Shown: positions 16,302 through 25,049 of the stretch, one piece after another | Numbering within the stretch: the first letter of the stretch is position 1 | How the letters are laid out: every line of letters begins with the position of its first letter | From: Limnochorda pilosa | Lineage (GTDB): Bacteria > Bacillota > Limnochordia > Limnochordales > Limnochordaceae | Direction of reading: 5' to 3' | Length of the DNA: 64,000 nucleotides | Assembly (NCBI RefSeq): GCF_001544015.1 | Contig: NZ_AP014924.1 | Span: 62,001-126,000 of the forward strand | Position numbers and translations under genes: made by a program | The notes under the pieces: generated by a model | Database searches by the model: none | What the model was told of the DNA's origin: nothing | Seen by the model: only the letters and a program-made list of their open reading frames with translations

Positions 16302-18242
16302 TCACGTGCCCGGCTGGCGCTGCAGCTCCTCACGCATTTGGAGCCAGGCCTCGCGCGCCTGTTCCACGGAACCCGCGTCCTCGATGGTGGAGATGTCGCC
16401 GGGGTCGCGGTCGAGGATCACCGCCTTGAAGACCCGTCGCATGATCTTCCCGCTCCGGGTCTTGGGGAGCATGCTGACGAAGTTCACCTCGCCGATGACG
16501 GCCACGGGGCCCAGCTCCCTCCGGACCGTCTCCACGAGCTCGCGCCGGAGCGCCTCGTTCGGATCGTGGCCGGGCCTGAGCACCACGAAGGCGGAGATCA
16601 CCTCGCCCCGCACCGGGTCCGGGCGGCCGGTGACCCCGGCCTCGGCCACGGCCGGATGGCGCAGGAACGCGGTCTCCACCTCGATGGTGCCGATCCGGTG
16701 GGCGGCGATCTTGATGACCTCGTCGGCGCGGCCGCTGAACCAGAAGTAGCCGTCCTCGTCCACGTACGCCGCGTCGCTGGTGTAGTAGACGCCCGGGATG
16801 CGCTGCCAGTACTCCGCCCCGTACCGCCCCGGGTCCCCCCAGATCGTGGGCGTCAGCCCCGGGAATGGCTTGGGGAAGACCACGATGCCCCTCTCCCCGG
16901 GCTCGCAGCGCGTCCCGTCGGAGCGCCGAACCTCGGCGGAGTAGCCCGGCAGGGGGATTCCGGCCGATCCGGGCTTGATGGGGAGCATGTGAATGCCGTA
17001 GGGGTTGCCGATGACGGGCCCGCCGGTCTCCGTCTGCCACATGTGGTCGATCACCGGGACGATACCGCCGAAGACCTCCCGCTGGAACCACTCCCAGGCC
17101 GGGGCGTTGAGCACCTCGCCGGCAGAGACGACTCTTTCGACCGAACTGAGGTCGAACCTCCGGGCAGGTTCGGTCCCGTAGCGCATCAACATGCGGATAG
17201 CCGTGGGCGCCGTGAAGACGCCCGTCACCCGATGCTCCTCCAGGATGCGGTAGAAGGTCTCGGGTCCCGGGTGGTCCAGCGCGCCCTCGTGGGCGATGGT
17301 GGTGGCGCCGAAGAGGAGCGGCGCGTAGACGATGTAGCTGTGGCCCACGATCCAGCCGATGTCCGAGGTCGACCACCAGACGTCGTCGGGCCTCAGGCCG
17401 AAGCACCAGGCGCCGGCGCTGCGGATGGCCACCTGGTAGCCGCCGTGCGTGTGGACCGCGAGCTTGGGCTTGGCCGTGGTGCCCGAGGTGGCCAGGATGA
17501 AGGCGGGCTCGTTGGCCTCCATCACCTCGTAGTCGCCGGACTGGCCCTGGCCGCGGGCCAGGAACTCCTCCCAGGCCATGTCGCGCCCCGGATCGAGGTC
17601 CACGGGGGATCCACCGCGCTGGAGAACGACCACCTTCTCGAGGGGCGACTCGGGGTCGCCGGCGGCATCGGAGGCGATCCGCCAGAGGTCCACCGGGGTC
17701 CCCTTCCGCCAGGTCGCGTCGGCGGCGAGGAGCACCCGCGCCCCCGCGAGCCGGATCCGCTCCGCCAGGGCCGAGGAGCCGAACCCGGCGAAGACCACCA
17801 GGTGGATCGCGCCGATGCGTGCGCAGGCCAGCATGGCCATGATCGCCTCCGGGCCGGTGGGCATGTAGATCGCGACGCGATCGCCCCGCCGCACGCCCAG
17901 GCCCCGCAGGGCCGCCGCCACCGCCTCCACGCTGCGCTGGAGCTGCCCGTAGGTGAAAACCCGCTGCTCTCCCCGCTCGTTCAGGGCGATGAGGGCCGCG
18001 TGTCCGGCCCGTCCGTTCCGGACGTGATGGTCGAGGGCGTTGTAGGCCAGGTTCGTCTGCCCGCCGGTGAACCACCGGAAGCCCGGTGGATCCCAGGCGA
18101 AGACCTCGTCCCACCGGCGGAACCAGGGCAGCTCCGCGGCGGCCCGGGCCCAGTAACCCTCCCAGTCGTCGTCGGCCTCCCTCAACCGGCGCCTTACCAC
18201 CGGGTTGACCAGATCGATGCGCTCGGGTGCCTCCATCGCCAC
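16302..18242 (-). CDS. acsA: Acetyl-CoA synthetase (AMP-forming)
   Basis: 646 aa, full family length. Activates acetate (or a similar short acid) to acetyl-CoA through an acyl-AMP. Adenylation motif TSGTTAKPKLAVHTHGG, the HMWQTETGG acyl-binding/AMP loop, the hinge region SGRADEVIK and the catalytic lysine in KTRSGKIMRR are all present; this lysine is the usual acetylation target. It sits between the symporter/microprotein genes and the CBS-DUF294 gene in one direction, consistent with an uptake-and-activation operon. GTG (18242) and ATG (18236) are both possible starts. Propionate specificity cannot be excluded. Confidence 0.93.
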   Translation of the reverse strand: MAMEAPERIDLVNPVVRRRLREADDDWEGYWARAAAELPWFRRWDEVFAWDPPGFRWFTGGQTNLAYNALDHHVRNGRAGHAALIALNERGEQRVFTYGQLQRSVEAVAAALRGLGVRRGDRVAIYMPTGPEAIMAMLACARIGAIHLVVFAGFGSSALAERIRLAGARVLLAADATWRKGTPVDLWRIASDAAGDPESPLEKVVVLQRGGSPVDLDPGRDMAWEEFLARGQGQSGDYEVMEANEPAFILATSGTTAKPKLAVHTHGGYQVAIRSAGAWCFGLRPDDVWWSTSDIGWIVGHSYIVYAPLLFGATTIAHEGALDHPGPETFYRILEEHRVTGVFTAPTAIRMLMRYGTEPARRFDLSSVERVVSAGEVLNAPAWEWFQREVFGGIVPVIDHMWQTETGGPVIGNPYGIHMLPIKPGSAGIPLPGYSAEVRRSDGTRCEPGERGIVVFPKPFPGLTPTIWGDPGRYGAEYWQRIPGVYYTSDAAYVDEDGYFWFSGRADEVIKIAAHRIGTIEVETAFLRHPAVAEAGVTGRPDPVRGEVISAFVVLRPGHDPNEALRRELVETVRRELGPVAVIGEVNFVSMLPKTRSGKIMRRVFKAVILDRDPGDISTIEDAGSVEQAREAWLQMREELQRQPGT

Positions 18243-18399
18243 TCAGCTCACCCTCCCTCCAGCCGATGGCTCACCCCTCCTTCGGCAAGGGCCTGCCGCC
18301 ATCACCCGCCGCCCGACGCCGTGCGGCTTCGGGACCGGAACGGGGCATGGCGGGGCCGGGAGGGACCTCCCGCCCCGCCGCGACCCACACCCGGCGCGC

Positions 18400-18483
18400 T
18401 CACCCGGCCCCTCCGAAGAAGACCAGCATGAACGCGACGACGAAGACGATGGAGCCGATCAGCCAGTAATCCTCGCGTTTCAC
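18400..18483 (-). CDS. 27-aa single-helix membrane microprotein
   Basis: A short open frame in the symporter-acsA interval: GTG start, charged N-terminus MKREDYW, then one hydrophobic helix (LIGSIVFVVAFMLVFF) and GGAG before the stop. AGGGAGG stands at ordinary distance before the GTG. It lies 39 bp after the symporter stop on the same strand. It is too short for standard gene calling. A role as a small symporter partner is inference from position and topology. Confidence 0.55.
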   Translation of the reverse strand: MKREDYWLIGSIVFVVAFMLVFFGGAG

Positions 18484-18522
18484 GGAACCGCAACCTCCCT
18501 TTCCGACTCGAAGCCGACTCCG

Positions 18523-20337
18523 TCAGCTGCGGGTGACCGCCACCCCGACAGTCGCCTCGGGCGCCACCTCGTGCACGACGTAGCGCGTCTCCTTCTCGGC
18601 GCGTGCGATCTGCTCGTCGGTGGTGAGCGAGAGGCCCGCCTTGAAGGTGAGGGCCCACATCATCGCGATGCCGACGAGCCACCAGGCGATCTGCCACGAC
18701 CAGAGCGGCGGGAAGCCCAGGAAGGAGAAGGCGTTGTTGCCCAGCACCGCCCCCGGCCCGATGGCGAAGATGTACCAGACCGGTACCACGACCCACATTG
18801 CCTTCCGCCACTTCTTCTGCGACTCGGTGGGGCCGTCGACGGAGTCGAGCCACTCGCGAACCTCCCTCCGCCGGGCGATGGACTCCTCCGACTCCTTCCC
18901 CAGCAGGCTGGCCAGCAGCCCGACGACGATGGCAATGCCCAGGCCCCAGCCGGCCGAGTGGATGGTGAGCGGGTACTTCCAGCCGGGCACGAGGATGTCG
19001 GTGAGGAAGACCGCTGCGATCCCGGCGATCAGCCCCAGCACGGTGCCGAGTCCCGTCACCCGCAGACCGTAGACCACGCCCAGGAGGGGCAGGTACATGA
19101 GGGTGCCAAAGGCGGTGGCCAGGCCGCCAAGCATCACCAGCGCCGACTGGTTGGTCACGGCGATGACGAAAGCGACGACGACGATGATCACGGCGAAGAC
19201 GCGGGCCGTCCAGATCTGCTCCCGGTGGCCGGCGTTGGGGCGGATGTAGCGGAAGTAAACGTCCCGGCTGAGGATCGTGGAGCCCGTGCCAATGTAGGGC
19301 GAGGCCGTGGACTGCATCGCCGCCAGCGCGCCGATGGTGACGAACGCCAGGGCGATGGGCGGCAGGTACCGTGTCATGAGTGCAGGCACCAGGTCCGCGT
19401 CGGTCCGGATCCCCAGGACGTCGGCCCCCACCAGCCGGCCGCCCATCCCCTGGATGGCGGTGAAGAAGAAGAGCGCGAAGCCCACCACGAAGGTGGAGGC
19501 GAAGGTCTGCTGCCAGGGGAACGGCCGGGGGTTCTTGTTGGAGAAGGACCACATGGTGAAGGCGGGGGACGACTGGATGCCCATCAATGAGAACATGTAG
19601 GTGAGGATCATGGTGCCCGTCCAGATCTGCTCACCCGCCGTGACCTTCATCACCGCGGGGATCTGCAGGTACCGGGCTTCCACGGTCCTCAGCTGGCTGC
19701 TGAAGACCGCCCAGCCGCCGAGCGCGTCGAGTACGAAGGCTCCCAGGGTGATGATGCCGGCCACCAGGAGGATCGCCTGAAGCGCGTCGACGGCGGCGAT
19801 GCTCCGGAGACCGCCGGCGGCCACGTAGAAGACGACGATGGCGGCCAGGAGCATGGCGCCCTCCATCACGGGGATGCCGGTCACCCAGTGGAAGAGGGAG
19901 CCCGACGCCAGGAGCTGCACCGCCGAGTAGAACGCGCTGTAGAGGAAGGCGACGACCACCACCAGCACCCGCATGGCCTCGGTGCCGTAGTAGTAGGAGT
20001 ACATGTCGCCCGGGGTGATGAACCCGTAACGCTTTCCCAGGAGCCACTGGCGCTTGGCGAAGAAGGCGCCGGTGATGGGGATGGTCAGCACGTAGAAGGA
20101 GGCGAAGGCATACGCCATGCCGTCCTTCCAGATCAGGCCGGGATGGCCCACGAAGGTCCACCCGCTGAACGAGGTGGCGGTGGCGGCCAGGATGAAGATC
20201 CACATGGGCAGCTGGCGCCCGGCGATCATGTAACCGCTTGCGGTCTTGGCCTGGAGGGCGCCCTTGATGCCCCAGTAGATGCAGTAGAGCCAGTACGCGC
20301 CCACGAAGGTCCAAACCCACGCTTGAGGGGTCACCAT
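18523..20337 (-). CDS. Sodium:solute symporter (SSS family), first copy
   Basis: 604 aa with about 13 membrane segments and a cytoplasmic insert plus extended C-terminus (VREWLDSVDGPTESQKKWRK region). SSS features include the early FSGWTFVGHPG and AAMQSTASPYIGTGSTILSRD segments. It is the first gene of the minus-strand operon leading to acsA, so acetate or another monocarboxylate is a likely substrate. Start at ATG 20337 with AAGGGAGTGA in front; a good promoter lies 40-70 bp upstream. It is not a duplicate of the divergent symporter: sequence and length of loops differ clearly. Confidence 0.9.
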   Translation of the reverse strand: MVTPQAWVWTFVGAYWLYCIYWGIKGALQAKTASGYMIAGRQLPMWIFILAATATSFSGWTFVGHPGLIWKDGMAYAFASFYVLTIPITGAFFAKRQWLLGKRYGFITPGDMYSYYYGTEAMRVLVVVVAFLYSAFYSAVQLLASGSLFHWVTGIPVMEGAMLLAAIVVFYVAAGGLRSIAAVDALQAILLVAGIITLGAFVLDALGGWAVFSSQLRTVEARYLQIPAVMKVTAGEQIWTGTMILTYMFSLMGIQSSPAFTMWSFSNKNPRPFPWQQTFASTFVVGFALFFFTAIQGMGGRLVGADVLGIRTDADLVPALMTRYLPPIALAFVTIGALAAMQSTASPYIGTGSTILSRDVYFRYIRPNAGHREQIWTARVFAVIIVVVAFVIAVTNQSALVMLGGLATAFGTLMYLPLLGVVYGLRVTGLGTVLGLIAGIAAVFLTDILVPGWKYPLTIHSAGWGLGIAIVVGLLASLLGKESEESIARRREVREWLDSVDGPTESQKKWRKAMWVVVPVWYIFAIGPGAVLGNNAFSFLGFPPLWSWQIAWWLVGIAMMWALTFKAGLSLTTDEQIARAEKETRYVVHEVAPEATVGVAVTRS

Positions 20338-20377
20338 CGATTCACTCCCTTCTTGATCTCTGCCACCTTTTGTCGAG

Positions 20378-20406
20378 AGCATAGACCAAGGCGTGAATTC
20401 TGTGAA
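20378..20406 (-). promoter_or_regulatory. Promoter of the symporter-acsA operon
   Basis: Minus strand: -35 TTCACA (20401-20406), 17 bp, -10 TATGCT (20378-20383), 40 bp before the ATG. Divergent from the promoter at 20524. Confidence 0.6.
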
Positions 20407-20482
20407 TCCTAAATCGGTTATCGTTCGTTGTGAGGTTCCGGGAGGTGGAGATGGAGGCACGAACGCTCATGGCTGAACAACG

Positions 20483-20512
20483 ACCGTTCATCCCACTGGA
20501 ACGACCGCCCGC
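20483..20512. promoter_or_regulatory. Possible LytTR operator between the divergent symporters
   Basis: ACCGTTCAT (20483-20491) fits the LytTR half-site pattern [TA][AC][CA]GTTN[AG][TG]. A second, weaker copy starting ACCG lies 21 bp later (20504), the spacing of LytTR direct repeats. It lies between the two divergent promoters, upstream of both symporter units. Tentative. Confidence 0.3.
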
Positions 20513-20523
20513 CTGCAGGCTCG

Positions 20524-20552
20524 TTGACAAAACCGCGCTGCTGGGCCATGAT
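20524..20552 (+). promoter_or_regulatory. Promoter of the rightward symporter unit
   Basis: TTGACA (20524-20529), 17 bp, CATGAT (20547-20552). Transcription would start near 20559, so the ATG at 20551 cannot be the start of the next gene. Confidence 0.6.
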
Positions 20553-20654
20553 GGCGAACAAGACGCAATTGAAGGACGAACCGGTCCGGTCGCCGCCGCG
20601 GGCCGCGCCGGTCGCGCCCACGCCGGGCTCCGGTCACGGGGAGGAGGGGCGGCG

Positions 20655-21062
20655 CTGGCTCCCGTCAAGCCCCGCTGGGAGGTCGACGAGTTCGACGCAC
20701 TCGAGGACGTGGACGCAGCCTTTCGGGCCATGCGCCGCCTCTTGCTGCGTTACGTCGCCCTGTTCGCGGGGGTGGTCCTCGGCATCCCCGTCCTCAGCAT
20801 CCTCGCGCCCTGGTGGTACCGCATGCCGGTGCTCGGCGGAATGACAGCCAACTTCGCCGCCGTGGCCGTGGGGATCCACGTTGTCTATGTCGCGATGGGG
20901 CTCCTCTTCGAGCGGAGCGCAGACCGGCTGGAGCGGGCCATGCTGGGCCAGCGGCAGGCATGGCCGCCGGGGGGCGGGATCCAGGGGACCGGCCTGGGTA
21001 CTGACTCCCTTGGGTCCCCAGGGTCGGACCCCGATCGGCAGGAGGATCAGGATGCCCTCTAG
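20655..21062 (+). CDS. Small membrane partner of SSS symporter (DUF485/DUF4212-like); probable CTG start
   Basis: About 135 aa with two membrane segments (YVALFAGVVLGIPVLSILAPW and ANFAAVAVGIHVVYVAMGLLF) behind an acidic/amphipathic N-terminus and before a charged ERSADRLERA stretch, the layout of small subunits encoded before solute:sodium symporters. It overlaps the symporter start by 11 bp. The best ribosome binding site, GGGGAGGAGGGG, ends about 6 bases before CTG 20655. In-frame ATGs at 20451 and 20472 lie upstream of the predicted transcript start, so CTG initiation is favoured. Family assignment to DUF485 or DUF4212 is uncertain. Confidence 0.65.
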   Translation: MAPVKPRWEVDEFDALEDVDAAFRAMRRLLLRYVALFAGVVLGIPVLSILAPWWYRMPVLGGMTANFAAVAVGIHVVYVAMGLLFERSADRLERAMLGQRQAWPPGGGIQGTGLGTDSLGSPGSDPDRQEDQDAL

Positions 21063-22878
21063 CGCCGGCGCGCTCGCGCTCACCGCCCTCCTCCTGGCCC
21101 TGACCCTGTTCATCTCCGCCTATGCCCGTCACTCCACCCGCACGAGCCTCGGCTTCTACCTGGCCGAGCGGCGGGTGGGCGTCCTCACCAACGCGGCCGC
21201 CATCTGCGGCGACTACTTCAGCTCGGCATCCTTCCTGGGGGTGGCGGGCGCCGTCTACCTCTCGGGGCTCGACGGCATCTGGTTCGGCGCCGGGTTCGGT
21301 GCGGGCTTCCTCCCCGTCTTGCTCCTCATCGCCGCGCCCATCCGCCGTTTCGGGGAGTACTCCATTCCCGACTTCCTTGGGGAGCGCTTCCAGAGCCGCT
21401 CCCTTCGGGGGCTGGCCGTGGTCGCCGTGCAGGCCATCGTCCTCCTCTACCTCGTCCCCCAGACCGTCGCGGTGGGGGTCACCTGGGAGCTCCTGATCGG
21501 CGTGGGGGCCGGCGGCCTTTCGCCCTACCAGACGGGCGTGCTCGCGGTCGTGGGGCTCATGATCGTCTACGTGGCCCTGGGAGGGATGAAGGGGACCACC
21601 TGGAACCAGGTGATCCACTTCGCGCTCTTCCTGGGGGTCGCCCTCTTCGTGGTGGCCGGCGCCTTCATGCACGGGTTCCGGTACGCCCGGGCCGTGGGCG
21701 AGATCTCCCACAAGCCCATGGTGGAGGCGCGGGCCTTTGACACCGCCTTCCTCCTCGACGACCCGCGCGGTCGGCTCGTCCTGGAGGAGGCACGTGCCGG
21801 GATGAGCCCGGAGGCGTACGGCGAGGCCGAGGCGACCCTGGCTGAGGCCGCCCGAAGGGGACGGCGCGACACCACCGTCTGGCTGCTGGTGCCCCAGCAG
21901 AACCGCCTGCACCCTGAGCCGCTTCGCTTCCGGGAGCCCGGGCAGCGTTACGGAGCCTGGGACCAGGTGGGGGTCGTCCTCTCGCTGATCCTGGGCACGG
22001 CAGGCCTTCCGCACGTGATCAACCGGTACTTCACCACCCCCACCGGGCGGATGGCCCGCACCAGCACCGCCTGGGTGCTGATCCTGGTGGCCTGCTTCTA
22101 CGTGCTGATGACGCTGGCGGGCGTCGCGGCCCGCCAGCTCGTCCCGATGGCCGCGTCCAACGACCCGTGGGTCGGTGCCATCACGGTGGACGGTTTCCTC
22201 AAGAACCCCGATCAGGCCGTCCTCGCCCTGGGGCGGATCTTCGGGGGAGACCCCGGGCTGGCTCTGGTGACGGCCGGCACCTTCGCCGCCATCCTCTCCA
22301 CGGTGGGCGGGCTCCTCATGGCCTCGGCGGCCTCGTGGGGCCACGACGTGTACGAGAAGCTCCTGGGGCGCTCCGTCACCGACGCGGGTAAGGTGAGGGT
22401 GGGTCGTGCGGCCGTTCTGGGGACGGGGTTGGTCGCGGTGCTCCTGGGCTCCGCTGTGCCGGCCACGGGCCTGCTCCGCCATTACCCTGCCATCATCGCC
22501 CTGATGGTCACCTGGGCGTTCTCGGTGGCCGGATCGGCCTTCTTCCCCACCTTCGTGGCCGCCATCTGGTGGCCGCGCGCCACGGCCCGGGGAGCCCTGG
22601 CCGGGATGGCCACGGGGCTGGCCACCTCCACCGTCTTCCTGGTGCTGGTGGTGCTCCGGGTGCTGAGCGGGCACCCTTCTCCCGGACTGTGGGGGCTTAC
22701 CTACCCCACACTGGTGAGCGTGCCGGCCGCCTTCGGCGCGATCGTCGCCGTCTCCCTCCTGGACCGGCCGCCGGACCCCGCGGCGCTGGCCCACACGTGG
22801 CTCCGCCTGCACGGGACCGCCCGCGACCGCCTCCACGCGCGGCTGGCCGGCTCCGCCGAGGAAAGCTTCCGGCTGTAG
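21052..22878 (+). CDS. Sodium:solute symporter (ActP-like), second copy
   Basis: 608 aa, about 13 membrane segments. Recognisable ActP-like blocks: FYLAERRVG, AAICGDYFSSASFLGVAGAV, GTAGLPHVINRYFTTP and AILSTVGGLLMASAASWGHD. A polar loop (about 220-300) interrupts the middle. ATG at 21052 has AGGAGG in front and overlaps the small partner gene. ActP transports acetate and other short monocarboxylates with Na+ or H+; the acsA operon next door supports that substrate class. Confidence 0.92.
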   Translation: MPSSAGALALTALLLALTLFISAYARHSTRTSLGFYLAERRVGVLTNAAAICGDYFSSASFLGVAGAVYLSGLDGIWFGAGFGAGFLPVLLLIAAPIRRFGEYSIPDFLGERFQSRSLRGLAVVAVQAIVLLYLVPQTVAVGVTWELLIGVGAGGLSPYQTGVLAVVGLMIVYVALGGMKGTTWNQVIHFALFLGVALFVVAGAFMHGFRYARAVGEISHKPMVEARAFDTAFLLDDPRGRLVLEEARAGMSPEAYGEAEATLAEAARRGRRDTTVWLLVPQQNRLHPEPLRFREPGQRYGAWDQVGVVLSLILGTAGLPHVINRYFTTPTGRMARTSTAWVLILVACFYVLMTLAGVAARQLVPMAASNDPWVGAITVDGFLKNPDQAVLALGRIFGGDPGLALVTAGTFAAILSTVGGLLMASAASWGHDVYEKLLGRSVTDAGKVRVGRAAVLGTGLVAVLLGSAVPATGLLRHYPAIIALMVTWAFSVAGSAFFPTFVAAIWWPRATARGALAGMATGLATSTVFLVLVVLRVLSGHPSPGLWGLTYPTLVSVPAAFGAIVAVSLLDRPPDPAALAHTWLRLHGTARDRLHARLAGSAEESFRL

Positions 22879-22981
22879 GGACCGGCGGGTCTCGCGCCGA
22901 ACCCTGGCCATGAGGCCCAAGCCCCTGGGAGCACGGTATCGGCGGCTCTCGTTGCCAAGCAATGGAGAAGGAGTGGAGTCG

Positions 22982-24493
22982 ATGGAGCGATCGGCACGGC
23001 TCGAGGCCTTCCTCGAGCGGACACGACCCGTCATGGACCTGGGCCGGGCGGCGGCGGTTCTGGGATGGGACCAGAACACCTACATGCCACCCGGCGGCGC
23101 CGAGGCCCGCGCCGAGCAGACGGCCACCCTCACGGGTCTGGTGCATGAACGTCTCGTGAGCGACGAGACCGTGCACGCGCTGGAGGCCCTGGAGGAAGAG
23201 GTGAAGGGCGCATCCCCCGGGTCCTTCGCGGCCGGCGTGGCCCGGGTGGCCCGCCGGGAGATCGACCAGATGCGCAAGCTCCCGGGCAAGCTCGTCTCCG
23301 ACCTGGCCCGCGCCTCGTCCCTGGCCCAGAACGCCTGGGTGGAAGCCCGCGCCCAGTCCCGCTTCGACCTCTTCCGGCCCCACCTGGAGCACATCCTGGA
23401 CCTCACCCGCCAGGTGGCCGGTCACCTGGGCTACCAGGACCACCCCTACGACGCGCTTCTGGATCGCTTCGAGCCGGACATGACCAGCGCCCAGGTGGAC
23501 CGCCTCTTCGACCAGCTCAAGGCCCGGCTGGTGCCGCTGGTGGAGGCGATCCGCCCCCGCCTCGACCGGGTGAGCGATGCGGTCCTGCGCCAATCCTTCC
23601 CCAGAGACGGCCAGTTCCAGCTGGGCAACGAGGCGTTGAGGGCCATGGGCTTCGACTTTCAGCGGGGCCGGCTCGACACCTCGGCCCACCCCTTCACCAC
23701 GTCCTTCTCCCGGAACGACGTGCGCATCACCACCCGCGTGGACGAGCAGAACCTGGCCTACGCGCTTTACTCCACCATCCACGAGGGAGGGCACGCCCTG
23801 TACGAGCAGGGCATCCCTGAGGAGTTGGAGCGGACGCCGCTGGGCGACATCATCTCCCTGGGGCTGCACGAGTCCCAGTCGCGCCTTTGGGAGAACGTGG
23901 TGGGCCGCTCCCGGGAGTTCTGGCAGTTCGTGCTGCCGGCGGCCCAGCGGATCTTTCCCCAGCAACTGGGCGGCGCCTCGGTGGAGGAGCTCTACCGGGC
24001 GGTCAACCGGGTGGAACCCTCCTTCATTCGTACCGAGGCCGACGAGGTGACCTACAACCTCCACATCTTCGTGCGGTACGAGCTGGAGCGGGATCTGCTG
24101 GGCGGCACCCTCGACGTGGCCGGCCTGCCCGAGGCGTGGAACGCCAAGATGGAAGCCTACCTGGGCATCCGCCCGCCTGACGACGCGAAGGGCGTGCTCC
24201 AGGACATCCACTGGTCCCAGGGCTCCATCGGCTACTTCCCCACCTACACCCTGGGCACCGTCCTCGCGGCCCAGCTCTTCCGGCAGGCCGAGCAGGAAGA
24301 GCCGGGCCTGCGCGACTCCATCGCCCGGGGCGAGCTGGTGCGGCTGAAGGAGTGGCTCAACCGGCGGGTGCACGCCCACGGCGCACGCTACACCCTGCCC
24401 GAGATGACCCGGGAGATCACAGGGCGGGACCTGGAGGCGGCCCCGTACCTGGAGTACCTGGAGGGGAAATACCGGGAACTGTACGGGTTGTAG
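22982..24493 (+). CDS. Metallocarboxypeptidase, M32 family (Taq-type)
   Basis: 503 aa, the normal length for thermostable M32 carboxypeptidases, which remove C-terminal residues using Zn2+ or Co2+. The HEGGH zinc motif is present with the downstream ESQSRLWENVVGRS block and DVRITTRVDEQN, ending in YLEYLEGKYRELYGL, all typical for the family. ATG 22982 follows AGAAGGAGTGGAG. Single gene, followed by a strong hairpin at 24539. Cytosolic: no signal peptide. Confidence 0.95.
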   Translation: MERSARLEAFLERTRPVMDLGRAAAVLGWDQNTYMPPGGAEARAEQTATLTGLVHERLVSDETVHALEALEEEVKGASPGSFAAGVARVARREIDQMRKLPGKLVSDLARASSLAQNAWVEARAQSRFDLFRPHLEHILDLTRQVAGHLGYQDHPYDALLDRFEPDMTSAQVDRLFDQLKARLVPLVEAIRPRLDRVSDAVLRQSFPRDGQFQLGNEALRAMGFDFQRGRLDTSAHPFTTSFSRNDVRITTRVDEQNLAYALYSTIHEGGHALYEQGIPEELERTPLGDIISLGLHESQSRLWENVVGRSREFWQFVLPAAQRIFPQQLGGASVEELYRAVNRVEPSFIRTEADEVTYNLHIFVRYELERDLLGGTLDVAGLPEAWNAKMEAYLGIRPPDDAKGVLQDIHWSQGSIGYFPTYTLGTVLAAQLFRQAEQEEPGLRDSIARGELVRLKEWLNRRVHAHGARYTLPEMTREITGRDLEAAPYLEYLEGKYRELYGL

Positions 24494-24538
24494 GCTGGGG
24501 CTCCGCACACGGAGAGTCCCTCAACTCGAGTCGTCTGA

Positions 24539-24574
24539 ACGTACGGAAGGCCTCGCGCGGGGCCTTCCGTACGT
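24539..24574. terminator. 14-bp perfect stem-loop after the M32 gene
   Basis: ACGTACGGAAGGCC, loop TCGCGCGG, then its exact complement. There is no T-run on either side, so it is a strong hairpin that may stop or protect the transcript rather than a textbook intrinsic terminator. Confidence 0.5.
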
Positions 24575-25049
24575 CCAGAGGGGGACTCAGGGAAGCCTGC
24601 ACCCTAGAGACGGAGCCAGCCGTGACCGCGCCGGTCTTCGGCGCGCGTGACGTCCATACCCTGCCAAGATCGATGGTCGGTCCCGGGAAAAGCGGGGGCC
24701 TGGAGGCGTTATGCATCCACGCCTTCCAGTTGACACGCGGACCTACCGGGTCGACCGACAGGCATGCTCGGCGAGTCAAGGTAGGCTTGACTGCGCGCGA
24801 GGGAGGTATGATTGCAGGAGGTAATGGTCCATACGCAATACCTGAGGGGGCGAACTCCGTGCCTCGGCTGTGGTCGCCGCAGGGAACGAGAGGCCGGTTC
24901 TCCGGCATGTCTCCTTGATCGAGGTCACCGGCCGTCCCCGTAGCGCGGCATGCACGCGCGGCGCCAACCCCGTCGCGCGCCGTTCAGGACCAGCGGTGGC
25001 TTACTCGGCGATAGCGGGTCAACCCTCAATAACCGAGCGCGGGCTGGGA
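24575..25049. other. Intergenic stretch without a convincing gene
   Basis: No frame here has family signal, codon regularity and a ribosome binding site together. It contains a TTGACA at 24730 with no -10, a 19-bp inverted repeat at 24774-24792, and a 38-codon frame from 24823 with a CLGC motif whose GGAGGT site is only two bases from the ATG. Confidence 0.5.
24774..24792. repeat. Operator-like inverted repeat
   Basis: AGTCAAG-GTAGG-CTTGACT: 7-bp perfect arms with a 5-bp centre, in the non-coding stretch after the M32 gene. It looks like a regulator binding site, but no target gene is evident. Confidence 0.4.

Noticed and set aside
15186-18431. Very long plus-strand open frame (1081 codons)
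   Set aside because: It lies antisense to the CBS-DUF294 and acetyl-CoA synthetase genes; its residues are His/Gly/Arg-rich shadow sequence of GC-rich codons with no family signal.
20551-20844. ATG at 20551 reading MANKTQLKDEP as start of the symporter partner
   Set aside because: The ATG falls inside the -10 element and is in a different frame from the membrane part.
20794-23079. Long minus-strand frame opposite the second symporter
   Set aside because: Composition is Gly/His/Glu shadow of membrane-protein codons; the plus strand has clear SSS motifs.
24730-24760. TTGACA as a promoter in the geneless stretch
   Set aside because: No -10-like hexamer at 16-18 bp.
24417-24908. 163-codon minus-strand frame after the M32 gene
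   Set aside because: Crosses the 14-bp hairpin and the end of the M32 gene; no ribosome site and no family-like pattern.
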